A DNA stretch of 64,000 nt from Jacaranda mimosifolia (Eukaryota > Streptophyta > Magnoliopsida > Lamiales > Bignoniaceae). How positions within the stretch are numbered: the first letter of the stretch is position 1; every line of letters begins with the position of its first letter. Shown here piece by piece: positions 11,401 through 25,898 of the stretch. The position numbers and the translations under genes are program-made. A model generated the notes under the pieces. That model saw only the letters and a list, made by a program, of their open reading frames with translations, was not told the origin of the DNA and ran no database searches. The DNA lies in NCBI GenBank assembly GCA_018894105.1, contig CM032128.1, forward strand, positions 25,091,001-25,155,000, written 5' to 3'.

Positions 11401-14400
11401 GTTTTATTTTATTGGTTACACTGCATTCCGACTTTTGTTTTGGTGGTGACTTGCTTTGAGTCTCAGGATGCACCCTCAAAGGTGTTAAAGGACGTGGAGT
11501 TGCTTTTGTTGCAAAATTCTCAAGTGGTATGTGCATTAAATTGCCTGTTGACATGTGTTATAGTGATTGTCCTCCTTCTATTTGCTGTCTTTGCCTTGTC
11601 GGTTTATTTTGTGTTTAACATGATCAAAATTTTATGAGCATAACATTATCTTCATCCTTGCTCACAAGGAACAAAGTGAAGTACGCTTCTGTGCTGTGAG
11701 GTGGGCAACAACCATATTTGATTTGAAGCATTGTCCAAGCAGGTTTATTTGCATGCTTGGAGCAGCAGATTCAAAATTGGACATAAGGTAGTGTGCCATC
11801 TTCTAAGTTGGTGGAGCCAATCCATGTTTGAACTGCGGACCAGAATCTAGACTTTTTCTGTTTTCTTATGGCATGTCAATTTGGTCTGAATGACAATTTA
11901 GTTAATCCTTAATAATCAATCATAGAGAAGTTCACGCCAACATAAAAGGAATAGTTGTTGGGAATTTTTATACAAATAACTGTATCATTTGCTTTTTAGC
12001 TCTTAGATGCTGAATATTTGATGCAGGATTCAGAATTGTAGAATTTGCCTTATTTATATTTGACATATTTTTTGAAACCCAAATGATATCACTATTATTT
12101 GATGTTCTCCTGTCCTCTATATGGTCTGATCTCATATCCCCAAATGGACATGTCCTGCAGACTTGAAGGCCCAAATGCACCAAAAAGTTGTTACAGAAGG
12201 AACACTTACCTGCATGCGTATATGGAAATTGACAAAAGCTATAGACATAGCATGTTGAATTGTAATTCATTTGTGGCCTTGTCCCAAGTGTCATCTTTTC
12301 CTCCATAAGAAACTAACGGCAAATTGTTGTAGATTAATTCTATTTATTTGAACATACCCCACCTGCCCCACCCCTGGCAGAGAAACAGAACATTTCAGAG
12401 CTAATCCGTCTAATAGCTGCATGCCTTACAGCTGAGTGGATTGTGCATCTCTATTGAAGTTTATGTATCTCTCTCGAGGGGCATCAATCCTCTACCTGTG
12501 ATATTATCTTTGACTGCCCAAAAGGCATTGATCGAAAAGAGAGACTTGAAATGAGAAATGGATAAGGAATTCTCTTCTAATGCAGTTTGTGTCATCAGCA
12601 TGTTATGCCTGTAGAAGCCTCAATGCTGTTTGTTTTTATATGAAGTTTCAGGTGTTCTGCTTTAACATGTTCTCTTGAAACAAATGAAACTTCATTTATG
12701 TGTAGGGAGATGGCTTTAGAAGGTTTGTTTCCTGGTGAAGATCAGAGAAAGACTGTGTCGCAGAACATATCTATTGAGTACCCAAAACTTTCAGAGATGC
12801 TGACCTATATTGTAGAGCAGCAGCCAGCTATATTTGATTCCGGTGGGACTGGAGATATAAAACTTCTTTTTCTGTCTAAGACTTATGTGGCAATGATAAA
12901 ATTTTTGTTGAAGTGCTTTGAGGCAGAAGTTGCGCAAACTAACTTGGCCAAAGACTCTGAATTTTTGCATTCAGTCGAAAGATTGTGTTTACTGTTGGAA
13001 CATGCTATGACATATGAGGGTTCTGTTGAGTTGCATGCATCAGCTTCCAAGGCACTAATTACTTTGGGATCTCATTTCCCTGAGGTAGATTCAATGGAGT
13101 TAATGCAAAAGAAATGTATTTTCATGAATTTCTTCAATCCATTTTCTTGGATTTGCATTCCTAACAAACTAGAAGTTTATTCTTTGATTGCTTTTTCTGG
13201 ATGATAGATGATAGCTTCTCACTATGCCGAAAAAGTTATATGGCTTAAACAATATCTAAGTCATTTGGACTATGATACACGTGAATCTACGGCGCGTTTA
13301 CTTGGAATTGCTTCCTCTGCCCTTCCGATTGCTTCTTTCTCTGAACTTATTGGTGAAGTGATATCTTCAATTGGGGGAATGCAAAAATTGAGGTCTTTTA
13401 TTGTCTTTCATCTGTTGGTGTTCACTAGTAGCTTTATTTCCACTATTATCTCATTGGAAGACTGACCTTTCGTATTCTATAGGTTTGAAGCGCAGCACGG
13501 ACTGCTATGTGCTTTAGGATATGTCACAGCAAACTGCCTGTTGAGAACTCCTCCCGTATGTTGATTGTTTTCTTGAAGAGTGCTTTATCTAAACTATGAA
13601 GAGATTTTTGCATATATAGGTGTACGCTCATTAACACATGTTAGTAGATATATCTGGTGTTTACGTCCGCATGTGTTGTATTGAATGTATATTGGTACTG
13701 TGCATTCACCAGTTTTGTTGTCCCTATCAACAAAATGCTCTATTTTATTTATAGATTATTATTGGGATGGCATGTTATTGTCTTAACTTGCTGAATTGGA
13801 TGTCTATATCTTGTTGCACATGGGCTTGCAACATGCTTCTGCCCTTTTTTCCCCCCTATTTTTCCGTTTAGTCAATTTATTCTTTGTCTAATTTGCTTGA
13901 GAAATCAATGAATTGGAAGCAAATGGAAAGTGACAAGTCCATGTGGGCTGATATATTCTCTGTGGTACTGCATTTATAGTATAGTTGCAAAACTCAAGGA
14001 TGGAATGAACCTCCATATAAGACCTGGTGTTGGTTTTCTTGAGATGTATATTGGGAAGTCAAAAGAAAGTTGTAGAGGGCATGCTCTGAGGTAATTGCGG
14101 TCATCTTGTGATATGGTGCTTTGCAATTTGGGATTCTATATGTAGTGATCAAAAGCATGTTTGCAGTTTTACCTTCTTTGCTTTTACTCAGTGAGATAAT
14201 GTTGAAATGCAAAGATTAGTAATCCATAAAAAGTCTTACTTCAAGATTTTTACATTCGTTTAAACTTATTTTGGAGCTCCAGCAGTAGTTGCAGGATAGG
14301 GTAGTGGAGGAATTGGGTAGGGATCTGGCTGAGTGCATGGAATAGGGTTTTCTGGCAGCGATGGGCAAGAGGGTTGGCAGGGCGACATGGGATGAAAGAA

Positions 14401-17400
14401 AAGAAGTTAAAATTTCTTGGAATATTTCTGACCTTTTTTTAACTATCTTTGGCTTCACACCATCTAATACCCTGTTGAAAGAGAATTGTATGTAGACCTC
14501 TATTTGTTCAGATATCTTATTGCTTTACATTAGAATTACTTAAAATTCTTACACAGCCCTAAACTAGGGTATAAAATATTGCTCCAAGGTGAAACAAAAA
14601 GTCATCATGATATCTGTTAAGCATATTTTCAATATCTAGTCTTAGTTTATTTTGTGTCCGTCAAGTAATGGGTTTTCTATATAGATATACATATATCATG
14701 TTGTACTTGTATTTGACCTAATCTCATATCTACAGATACTTCTCCCTTCTTTCTCTTGCCGATCTCTGCTTCTTCCACCCTTCCCACTTCATTTTTCTCT
14801 TCCATCCATAGCACTAGCAACTACCTAGCCTTCTTTTTCCTCTTGATCGTCAACATCCACTGCCTTGGCTCATACATCATGAAATACCAAAAAAATGAAA
14901 AATAACTACAGCACTACCGCACTCGCCCAACCTCTCCTCGCCCCCTCCGCCTGTGTGACCACTCTCTTCATCCCTCGTCCAGGTTTTGTTGCGGCTGCCC
15001 CTGGCCCATTCACTATCCAATATCTGCTGGTGCTCTACTTTCGTTGTTTTTGAGTTTACTATAAGATTGATTAAGCCTTCCATTATCCAGGCCCTCGATT
15101 TTCTGTGTCACCTATTCATTTTCAAAAGTTCTGTTTGTTCCTTGATCTCTATCTCATTCTGCCATAACAGTCTTGTCATATTTTTGTCCAATTCTATCAT
15201 GGCTATCCCATGAATCAACTTTTGTCACGACTATATCAAATATCATTGTGATGTTTCTCTGTTTGCTCAAAGCCTAGACGCTTATATGAATTTTCTATTC
15301 CTCTACTCCTCATTTCCTCTATGCTAAATTGATATACTATTTCTCTACTCCACCGTACTCCAAGAATGCTCAATTTGTGGGGACTATATAATATTGGATA
15401 TTTTAATATGTTGGGATCATCCTTTTTTATGTTTGTGTTTTTGTACAGCAAGCTGAGTATGATTATAGATATACTGAGCTTGAGGGGATATTAGAATGTT
15501 TCAATATCCAGTCTTATTTTACTTAGTTTATTTTAAGTAATGGATCATATATATATATATATATATAGTCGTACCATTCTTGTACTTTAACCATAATCCC
15601 ATATCTATATAATGTGATGTGGTTGTTTAATACATCATCTACGTGCAATTCTTCTTCTAACAATATCACTAAAATATCCGTTCTTCATCAAATAGATATG
15701 TCAAAATATGGTACCTATTAAAATGTGGTGAAATTTGTATCTCATATTTGTCCTCGTTTTTCTTCCATCCATGTGCTTTGCTTTATTATTATCTTTTGTC
15801 AATACCTCTTCTACTCTCTTGTGTTCCTCTTTTATTTGTATGATCTGTTAAGATTTATTGCAGATTCTGGGCTTTGACCCAGGTGTAGATTTTTTCTTCA
15901 AGTCGTGCTCTTTTTATTAATTCAGTGAGTTTATATGAAATATACCTTATTTTACTCAGGACTGTCTTCAAAAGAAACAGACTCAGATGTCACCGAGTTA
16001 GTCTATTTCATTCATATTTATGTGAATGAATCCAATTGGTATATCTCTTTGAAAATCAATTATAATGTGAAAAATGATTATATGTTAGCTGCATGGTGTG
16101 TCTTTGTGTAAATTTATGTTCATGCACCACATGCATGTGAGATGAAGATTTTGGTGGCAGAACTTTTGCATGGCCTTCATCACTAGTCTTAGTCTTTGTC
16201 CCCTTCTGTTCCACCAGATCTCAGATTCAGTGCTTCAAAGTGTTTTGAAATGCTTGGTTGACGTCATTAATATAGAGACTGCTGCATTAGCCTCTGTGGC
16301 AATGCAAGCCCTGGGTCATATTGGAATCTGCGTCCCACTGCCTCCAGTGATCCTTGACTCTACTGCAGGTGAAATGATTGTTATGGGTTAAATATTCATG
16401 AGATTGTTGATATTTGCTTCATTAACATCTGGAGTGATGCAAATTTGTTTGAAATGATAACACCATTTGTCTTATATTGACCTGCAGTTTCCATTTGGAC
16501 TGTCTTGCATGAAAAATTAAGCAAGCTGCTCTCTGGTGACGATATTAAAGCAGTCCAAAAAACTGTTATTGCATTGGGGCACATGTGTGTGAAAGAAACA
16601 GCTTCTTCACACCTAAATGTTGTCCTTGATCTGATTTTCAGCCTTTGCAGGTCAAAGGTGGGTGAAAATTTTATAATATATAATGCTGGACATCTTTCTT
16701 GTCCTTGCCATCCTGGTCTCCCCTTCCCAGCTTTCCATTTAGGATAAATCAATGGAGAAGCTTTTCTTTATGTTTGAGTTGGTTGAAAGTGAACAGCTGT
16801 TTGGAAATCAACACATTCTTTGCCTACTTCAAATTTTTGAACAGGTTGAAGACATCTTATTTGCTGCTGGGGAAGCTCTTGCATTTTTGTGGGGAGGTGT
16901 TCCTGTCACTACCAATGTGATTCTCAAAACTAATTATTCTTCACTATCAATGAGTTCTAACTTTTTAATGGGAGACACATCCTCATCTCTACCAAGGCTC
17001 CCCTCAATGGAATTCCAATATGATGAAGATTACCATGTTACAGTTAGGGATGCTATTAGGAGCAAGCTATTTGATGTCCTTTTATACAGTAGCAGAAAAG
17101 AGGAGCGCTGTGCTGGAACTGTGTGGTTACTATCACTTACAATATATTGTGGCCATCATGCAAGCATCCAGCAATTGCTTCCAGACATCCAGGTTTGTGC
17201 TTGCAAAAATTGCTTGGGGGTTTTAAAAGTGTATGATTCCATTTGTCGTGGCAAAGTTTCAAACATCTTGCGAATAATATCAACTATTAGAGCCAGAATA
17301 GCTTAATGAGATTAGAAAATAGGTTTGGTCATGTGAGTTGCATTTGGAGTTTGAAGCTTTTCAAAGTTTCTAGTTTAGTTTTTGAAGACAGACATGCTTC

Positions 17401-20400
17401 TTTTAGAGGATGAGAATGGTTATTCTGTGAGATATATTTTTATTTAAGGGGGAATATTTGAAGAAATTTTTGTTCTTGTTGATGATATATTCTTCTGGAA
17501 GCATGTACTATCCTGCCAAAAGCTTCTAGGATATACTGATATTTCTTAGATTTGTAGTTCAAGCATTTGAAGATACATATTTTGCAAAGTGATCGGAAGA
17601 ATGATAGACAGTATGAATTTTTGCTCTTTGAGTTGCCATTTCTGGTGCTTAAAATGTTTCTTGTTTTCCTATGTTGGGATAGTGTGCCATGTGATTTATT
17701 TGAGTTGCAGTAACTGGGATTGCAAACTAAGTGCTTTCTGTGTTTTGCTATACTGGAACTGGCATGGATGCCCTAATTCTTTATTGTTTTGTTGCCTAAA
17801 GATGGCTTCTCATGTGCTTTGTTTTGCTGTTCTGGGATGTTCCCAGGTTAGTTTGCATTCCAATGTACCTTACTCAGTGCAAAGTTTTGGGTTTTGTGAT
17901 GTATTTGTTATCTTAAGAACATTAATGTTTTACCTCAAACAAAAGAGTTGCAGTAAAGGCATTTTAACAGGTTTCAGAACAGAGATCTAATATTCTTGAT
18001 TAACTTCTTAGTTAAGATCATTTTAAGCCCCCGCGATATGGTAGATGAACAAAACCTGTAGTTCTGGACCGTCAAAGGTCCAAATGACTTAATTTTTCTT
18101 ATTATGGGATATGTCATGCTGAAAGAAATTCTTGAGAAGAAACTCCCTGGCTAGCTCTCCAAGTTTTTAACATGCTATTTCTGTGATACAGGAAGCATTC
18201 TCACACCTTATCGGTGAGCAAAGTGACCTTACACAAGAGTTGGCATCTCAGGGCCTTAGTATTGTTTATGAACTTGGTGATGATGCTATGAAGAAAAATT
18301 TGGTTAATGCACTTGTTGGAGCTCTAACTGGCTCAGGGAAGAGGAAAAGGGCTGTTAAGGTCAGGCTGTATGGCTTTGTGGTTCTTTGTCTGGATGATAT
18401 ATCTTACACATTTCCTTTTCCTATATGTTTGTCCTTAGTCTGATCTTCTTGGATATAATCTTCAGCTGGTTGAGGATTCTGAAGTGTTCCGAGAGGGTGC
18501 CTTTGGTGAAAGTCCTACGGGAGGAAAGCTGAGCACTTACAAGGAGCTCTGCAACCTCGCTAATGAGATGGGCCAACCAGACTTAATCTATAAATTCATG
18601 GATTTGGCCAATTATCAAGCTTCTCTCAATTCAAAAAGAGGTGCTGCTTTTGGGTTTTCTAAAATAGCTAAGCATGCAGGGGATGCCCTACAACCCTACC
18701 TCCGTGCATTGATTCCAAGACTTGTTCGCTATCAGTATGATCCTGATAAAAATGTACAGGTACATATCTCTCAGCAGTCCAGGTAGATCTAATGTGCTGA
18801 ATAGTGTCCGTTTTCATCTTCTATTTCTAACATTTGCTTAAGCAAATTCTGCTTACCTGATGAATTTGCAGCCTCTGATTTCTTTGCTCTGCTTTTTCCC
18901 TGCAACTTTTGTTGCTCATTTCTTTCTTTTTCATTTTGGTGGATGGACAAACACATGAGGTCCTTTGTGTCTATAAATCATTTTGATTTTGCCTCTTCCA
19001 TTCTAGCTCTATTTGATTTTGTACACTGCATCAGGATGCAATGTCACACATCTGGAAATCGTTAATAGCAGATTCAAAGAGAGCCATCGATGAACATTTG
19101 GACCTTATCATAGATGACCTCTTGATACAATGTGGATCTAGGCTTTGGCGCTCCAGGGAAGCTTCTTGTCTTGCTCTTGCTGATATACTTCAAGGACGTA
19201 AATTTGATCAGGTAACCATCTAGATATAACCCCCTTTGCTGCCTTTTGGCTTTGGGGAGAATGATTGACTAAACACTTCTGAACAAAAGAGACTAACGTT
19301 TAAGGTTATTGGTAGTTAAAATTCCAAGTCCTTCATAATTCACTTTATCATGGCCAGTTATTTCTGGTTTCAGTTTTTCCCTTTGGCAACGAAGTCCTAC
19401 TTTGGAAGTATGTAGCATTAAGTCCTAAACTCCCACTTGTTTGATTTTCTATTTCAGTTTCATCATCCCCCCCCCCCCCCCCTCCTCCTTCCTTCCTCCT
19501 TTTTCTAGTTCCCATATGTCAGAATAGGGAGACATAGAGGATTGTACGAAAATGAGCGAACAGCAACGGAATTCTGTATAGAATGGTCATGCTCTAGAAG
19601 CCAGATTTGTCTACCTCTCTGTCATGTGATTTCCACTATAGGAACCAGTAGCTCTTTAATCATCCTGCATATTCTGTGTGATTTTTGTTCTTATTAGCTT
19701 TGAACATATGGTAAGTGCTGTGCATCTTGAAGAAAATATATATGTATATATTATTTATTTGTCCATTTGAAGAATTTATTTCTGTGTTCCATCACATAAG
19801 TTATATATGCACATTTCGGAATGAAGGCATGGGTTTCACTTGTTAGAAGTAGTTCTTCAGGTACCTTATTTGTCTAAGAAATGTTTGTGGCAGTTACTCT
19901 CTAATGAGCAAGAGAAGTAGGAAGTTCTCACTTGCATTACTTGCACATATGCTGGTCTATTTTCACGCTTATACTCATTTGTGTTTATATGTTACATGAA
20001 AGCACACGTACGGGCATCTCTGTGTGTGCCTGCATGTGAAGGCTTCAAAACATTTACATATTCAGCACCAGATTTATTAATTTGAACTCGTAGTGAATCT
20101 TATGCTCTTATGCTTGTTTGTAGGAAAGCAATTGGTGACATTGTTACTAGCATCATACCACTTTTGGCTGTCAATGTACATTACATCTTCATTTGTTACT
20201 TTCTGGATTTTCTATGCACAATTTTAAAGTCTTCTTTATGCTTTCAGCAGATCCCTAATTGGCCTCGTGATCTTTATACCTTTTAGTGATAGTCGCATGC
20301 ATGATCAAATGTAGCCATTCTTTCTGCCACTAATCACAGTTGTATTCCTGGTTTATGCCTACACTTTGTGAAAGATGACTTTTTCCAAAATCAATGGTCA

Positions 20401-23400
20401 TTCAATTGTGACCTTGAAAGTTCAACAATGCTAGAACTTAGCTGGGTGGCCTTCAAAATTCAGCACAAAACATCTATTTATGCACGTGTTAGAAATCAAG
20501 GAACTATTATGCTTTGGTGTTCGTCCACCATGCCATCCCGCTACAGGGAAGTGGTATGTATAGCATGCATTGCTAATTTTCAAATGCTCTCATTGATGAA
20601 AAAATTCTTCATTAAATTTGTATTATTGTAACTTATATATTCATCAAGCTTTTACAAATAAAAGTTATTTCAAGACTGTTGCATACTTGAAAGGGATAGT
20701 TGAATAGTGTAGTTAGTGTGGCATAAAATTATAAATACCTGTTCGCTCATGCTGAGAGAATATATAAGAACATTGGAATTGAACTAATGTATTTACCCTT
20801 GATGGAAGTGAACAAATATCTTTAATCTTTATGTGGGATGATGAGACTCTGAATGTGTTTGGTGGTGTTACTAAGTTAGAAGATATGAATGTGTTATCTT
20901 TAAGTTACACTCTAGAATAGATTCCTAGCAATCTGAGAAGAGACCATTTTATTCATCATTCCCTAAGGGATATGTTTCTCATTAAACCTGGAAACTGGGG
21001 AGGAATAATGATAGAAAATTATGTCAGTGGTGTGCATTGGAAATTTCTTGGTGCAATTTTTGAAATGCAAGAAAATTTAGCAATATAATCTTTACCATTG
21101 CCACTACTTTGTGGTGAGAACTCGTCTTTTGTTTTTATGGACTATGTAGCTAATGGATTTCCTGTCTGAACACCTTTGATGTTCCCAGAAAGAAGCTGAA
21201 GTTCCTTCTAACAAATATCCTGTATTTACACCCATTTAGGAGAAAAAATAAATAAATAAAATAAAAAAATATCCTGTATTTACACTTTTAATTTATTCCT
21301 TTTTGGGGCATCTTGCACCTTTTCTTTCCATTTCTCCTTTTCTCTCCAACTATTTTTTCCTGAAAAAAGAATAAAAGGAAACAACACAAATAACTTAGCC
21401 ATGTTGCACTTGCAATAAAGCCTGACTTAAAAGCCCCATAATAAATCTCTAGCTTGTGAGGTTATGTTGCTATAAACCTGAACATCTGTTTTGCTGACTC
21501 ACCCTTTTCAGGACTTGGGCTTCAGAGCTAATTTTCGCATCAGAGTTCCTTGAGTTCCACCACCAAGCGACAATAAGTGTGAAAAGCTTGCACCTTTCAA
21601 ATGAGATCTAAAATTGCAGGACACATATAATGATTTTTGACCTGTTTGGATTTTTTTTAATAATAAACTTTAGCCAAGTAAAAGAAAAATAAAGACTATC
21701 CAGACTCATAAAGAGGATAATATTAGATTGTGGTATTTTGCTACTGAACTTTGACCTAAATTATCGAAATAACTTGGAATTAAATTTGAAACTGACTCAG
21801 GCTCAGACAACTACTTGAATTGTCATTGAGCTAAAAAATGGAAGAGTGCGAAGTCTTAAATCATGTCGTCTGGGAAGTGAAACTAAATTCGTGATTTATT
21901 AGTTAGGCATATCATGGTCATATAGAGTTCTCCGCATCCTTGAAATGTAAAGTCTTTTTCAAAGGTATTCTCACTTCACAATGTAATGTGTATATGCGTT
22001 ATTGGTCTAATCTGAACCACTACTAGTTTTTTCATGAGGCTGATTGAATGGTTGCTGAGTTTAGTTTTAGTTCCCTAAGGTTATTGATGCAATTTTGTCA
22101 ACCGGAAGAAGCTTCTTTTGAAATTCCAGCATCATACGTATGCTGGTTTTCATAATACTTTCAAGGTTCACATCTCATATAGCCATATGCTGGTTTGAAG
22201 TATACTGGGGTGCAAGGGACATGATGTGGCTGGTGTCTCAAGGACTTTTATCTGCTGTTCTGTTGTAGGTTGAGAAGCATTTAAAAAGAATATGGATAGC
22301 TGCTTTTCGGGCCATGGATGACATAAAGGAAACTGTCAGAAATGCAGGTGACAGATTGTGCCGTGCTGTTGTGTCTTTGACTGGGAGGTTATGCGATGTG
22401 TCTCTTACACCAGTTCCAGAGGCAAGACAAACAATGGCTACAGTTTTACCTTTGTTGCTAAAAGAAGGCATAATGAGCAAAGTTGATAATATTCGCAAGG
22501 CATCCATTGGTATGGTTACAAAGCTTGCAAAGGTAAAACTGTGCAGCTTTAGAAGCAGAAGGAAATTTGAATTTGTTCCCATACAATTGGTGGCTCTCAG
22601 TGCACTTAAATTTTTTAATAATATATACATGGTTTCTGAGTTCATCTCTTCAGTTTAGGCATGTTCTTTTGGCACATGTATTGTGTAATATTTACTAGCA
22701 TCACATGAAAGTGCCATATTGCCCTTACATTGATCTCATTAGTTCTGTCAATTTTGTTGTGTGTTATCTTGTGCGGAACCTGTGGCCTCCTCTCTTATAC
22801 TTGAGTTAGTCTTTTTCCCAGTGCTAGAGTTGGTTTCTTTTCGGAGCATTGATGTCTGACTATTCCGTGCTCGAAATTGTTAGCCTTTATGCTTAGCTGA
22901 AGTGCATACACATTTTTTCTATAAGATCCTTGCATTTCTTTTCTCCTGATGTCCCTTCTCCTCACAAATTTTATATGCACTTGAATATATTTTTACACTA
23001 TCTTAGCTGTTTTCTACTTTTGATGGATTTTTTCATATTTTTTTTGTAATTATCAAGAAAATATTGTACATGTGCATTTTCATAACCTACTTTCTTACCA
23101 GAAATTGTTTTGATATTTTTCTATCCATATTTACAGGGTGCAGGAATTGCAATTCGTCCATACTTATCATAACCTACTTTCTTACCAGCAATTGTTTTGA
23201 TATTTTTCTATCCATATTTACAGGGTGCAGGAATTGCAATTCGTCCATACTTAAGTGATCTCGTGTGTTGTATGCTGGAAAGCCTGTCAAGCCTTGAAGA
23301 CCAAGGAATGAACTATGTTGAGGTTTGGATGATCTTATGAGCACTCTATGAACTTTGACACTTGGTCTCAATTTTTTCTTTGCTCCATTGGTTGATGATT

Positions 23401-25846
23401 TTACTATATTCATGATCTGGGTGTAATTGAACTGTGTCAATACTGATTTTCTTTGCTTTTTTTCTTTCCGTGCAACTATTGTTTTCCTTCCATCTACAAG
23501 TTGCATGCAGAGAATGTGGGGATACATACTGAAAAACTTGAGAACTTGAGAATTTCAATCGCCAAAGGATCTCCAATGTGGGAAACTCTTGAATTCTGCA
23601 TAGATGTTGTTGACTCTCATTCTCTAGAACTATTGGTGCCTCGTCTTGCTCAGTTGGTCCGATCAGGCATTGGTTTGAACACCAGGTATTATACCATACA
23701 GTTTTACTTTTTAGAACTCATATAAGTAAAGCTCCAAATGCCATATATCTAGCATGGCAAACTCAGTGTCAATTTGTTTCAACTGGGGGAAAGAAATAAT
23801 AACAGTTTGCTATGTGGTAGATTTAAGAGTTTAACCACACAAGTTTAATATTAGTATGGACAGAGGCTCTACATGAACTTTATATACCGTCAAACATTCA
23901 CTACTCATAACGAAAATAGCTTTATAGGACATGGAGAACCACCTTGTGTGGTTTGGTACTTGGTAGACATCACTAAACAATAGTTTATGTAAAAATATAG
24001 TTTTTTGAACCCAAAAAAAAAGAAAGCAGACTTGTAAATTTATTTGACAAATATTACTATAAAAATTCTGAACTTTTAATATATGTCAATGTGTTATATC
24101 AATCCAAATTAGAATTTATGTGTCCAAGACTGGCGTACATCTTTTACTCGTAGAATCATTCTGATTTTCGAGTCCTTTTAAGTTCTCATTTTTTTCATAA
24201 ATGCTATCTGCTCTTATATTAAGCAAATTTCTTGTGCAACAGTCTAAAACAGAAATAGTATGGTATGAAAAAATCAATGGTCTTCTGTTGAGGGCATAGT
24301 CACTGTGTTTAGTTACTGAAGACGTTTTGTTTTGAAGTTTGCTTATTTGAGGATAAGAATACTATTATAATTTTTTAGTTTGCACACGGAGAGAAATCAC
24401 CATGGCACCCTTGTAATTTGTTCTTTTATTAGGTCAACATGGACAACAAGCAGGTTTTTGCATCTTATGCATCGAATCAGTGCTTCTTCTGTTCTTCCTA
24501 CGCAGTGTTAAATGATCTTTAAGTCAGCTGCTGAAGATCATCTCTATCCAACATTTGACATTCCTCTGTCTCATATATAAGTCAGTTAACTGCTATACAC
24601 ATAAACTGAATACAGATATGTAAGCTCGAAAATTTGGTTTAAAACCAATCTATATTTTCGTGTATATTTGTTAATTTCCTATTTCACATGCCTTGGATAT
24701 GCAACAATTGTAAATATATTTTCATGCAGAATTTTGTCACGTTGTTGATATATGTAATTTTCAAATTCTAGTTCACAAGAAAATTTGAAATTAGTTAGAG
24801 GATTGTATCCAGCCCTTGTGTGCCTATGAAATTTAGACCTGCCTAATCAAGTTTTAGATTTTGAACTAGGAACTGCGATATGTTATCTTCTTAATACCAC
24901 ATATCTAATTAGTGCAATTATCATGCTACCGTTATTACAGGGTTGGTGTAGCGAACTTTATCAACTTGCTAGTCCAAAAAGTTGGTGTTGACATTAAGCC
25001 ATTCACGACTATGCTATTGAAGCTTTTGTTTCCAGTTGTGAAGGATGAAAGAAGTGCTTCATCAAAACGTGCCTTTGCAAATGCATGTGCAATGGTTTTG
25101 AAGTATGCAGGTCAACCACAGGCCCAAAAATTAATCGAAGATACTGCGAATTTGCATTCTGGTGATAGGAATGATCAGATTGCATGTGCAACCCTATTGA
25201 AAAGCTATGCATCCACTGCTGCTGATAAATTAAACGGATATCACTCCATTATAGTTCCAGTTATTTTTGTTTCAAGGTTAATCGTTAATCAGGCTCTTAC
25301 TGTGTTTCCATTGCTATGATAACGTGAAAGCTTCCTTCTTTTAGAAACTGAGGCCACATGCCAATGTTTTTTTTTTCCCTTCGTTTCTAGCTTTCCCCTG
25401 TTACCCTATGATCTATTTGACCTATATAAATAATGCATTTGCATACTTAGGGCGCAGAATTCCCTGAAAAGTTGTAGTATATGGTCAACATATTCGAGTA
25501 GTTTGGTAGTTAATGTTCCCTTTCCGAAGATGATCGTACAGGTTTTGTCTGTCTTATTTATTTTTCTGTAGAAAGCATAAACTAAAATGTAGCTGGCTGT
25601 ATGCTCTTGTCACGAATCTATGATGTCTAAACTTTAGAGATCTAATTGCAAGGATAGATGGCTGTGAAAGAACATTGAGTAATGAATCATTTAGCAATTA
25701 TCCATCCCTTGGTAGATTCACATGCTGGGATCTTCAATTTGTAGCTGGAAAGAACACAGCAGACACCATCTTCCTTGAAATTTTGTTGGGGGTTTTTTTT
25801 TTTGTTGGGGGGGGGGGGGGGTGGGGTGGTGTGGGGGGTGTGCTGA

Positions 25847-25898
<52 letters not shown>

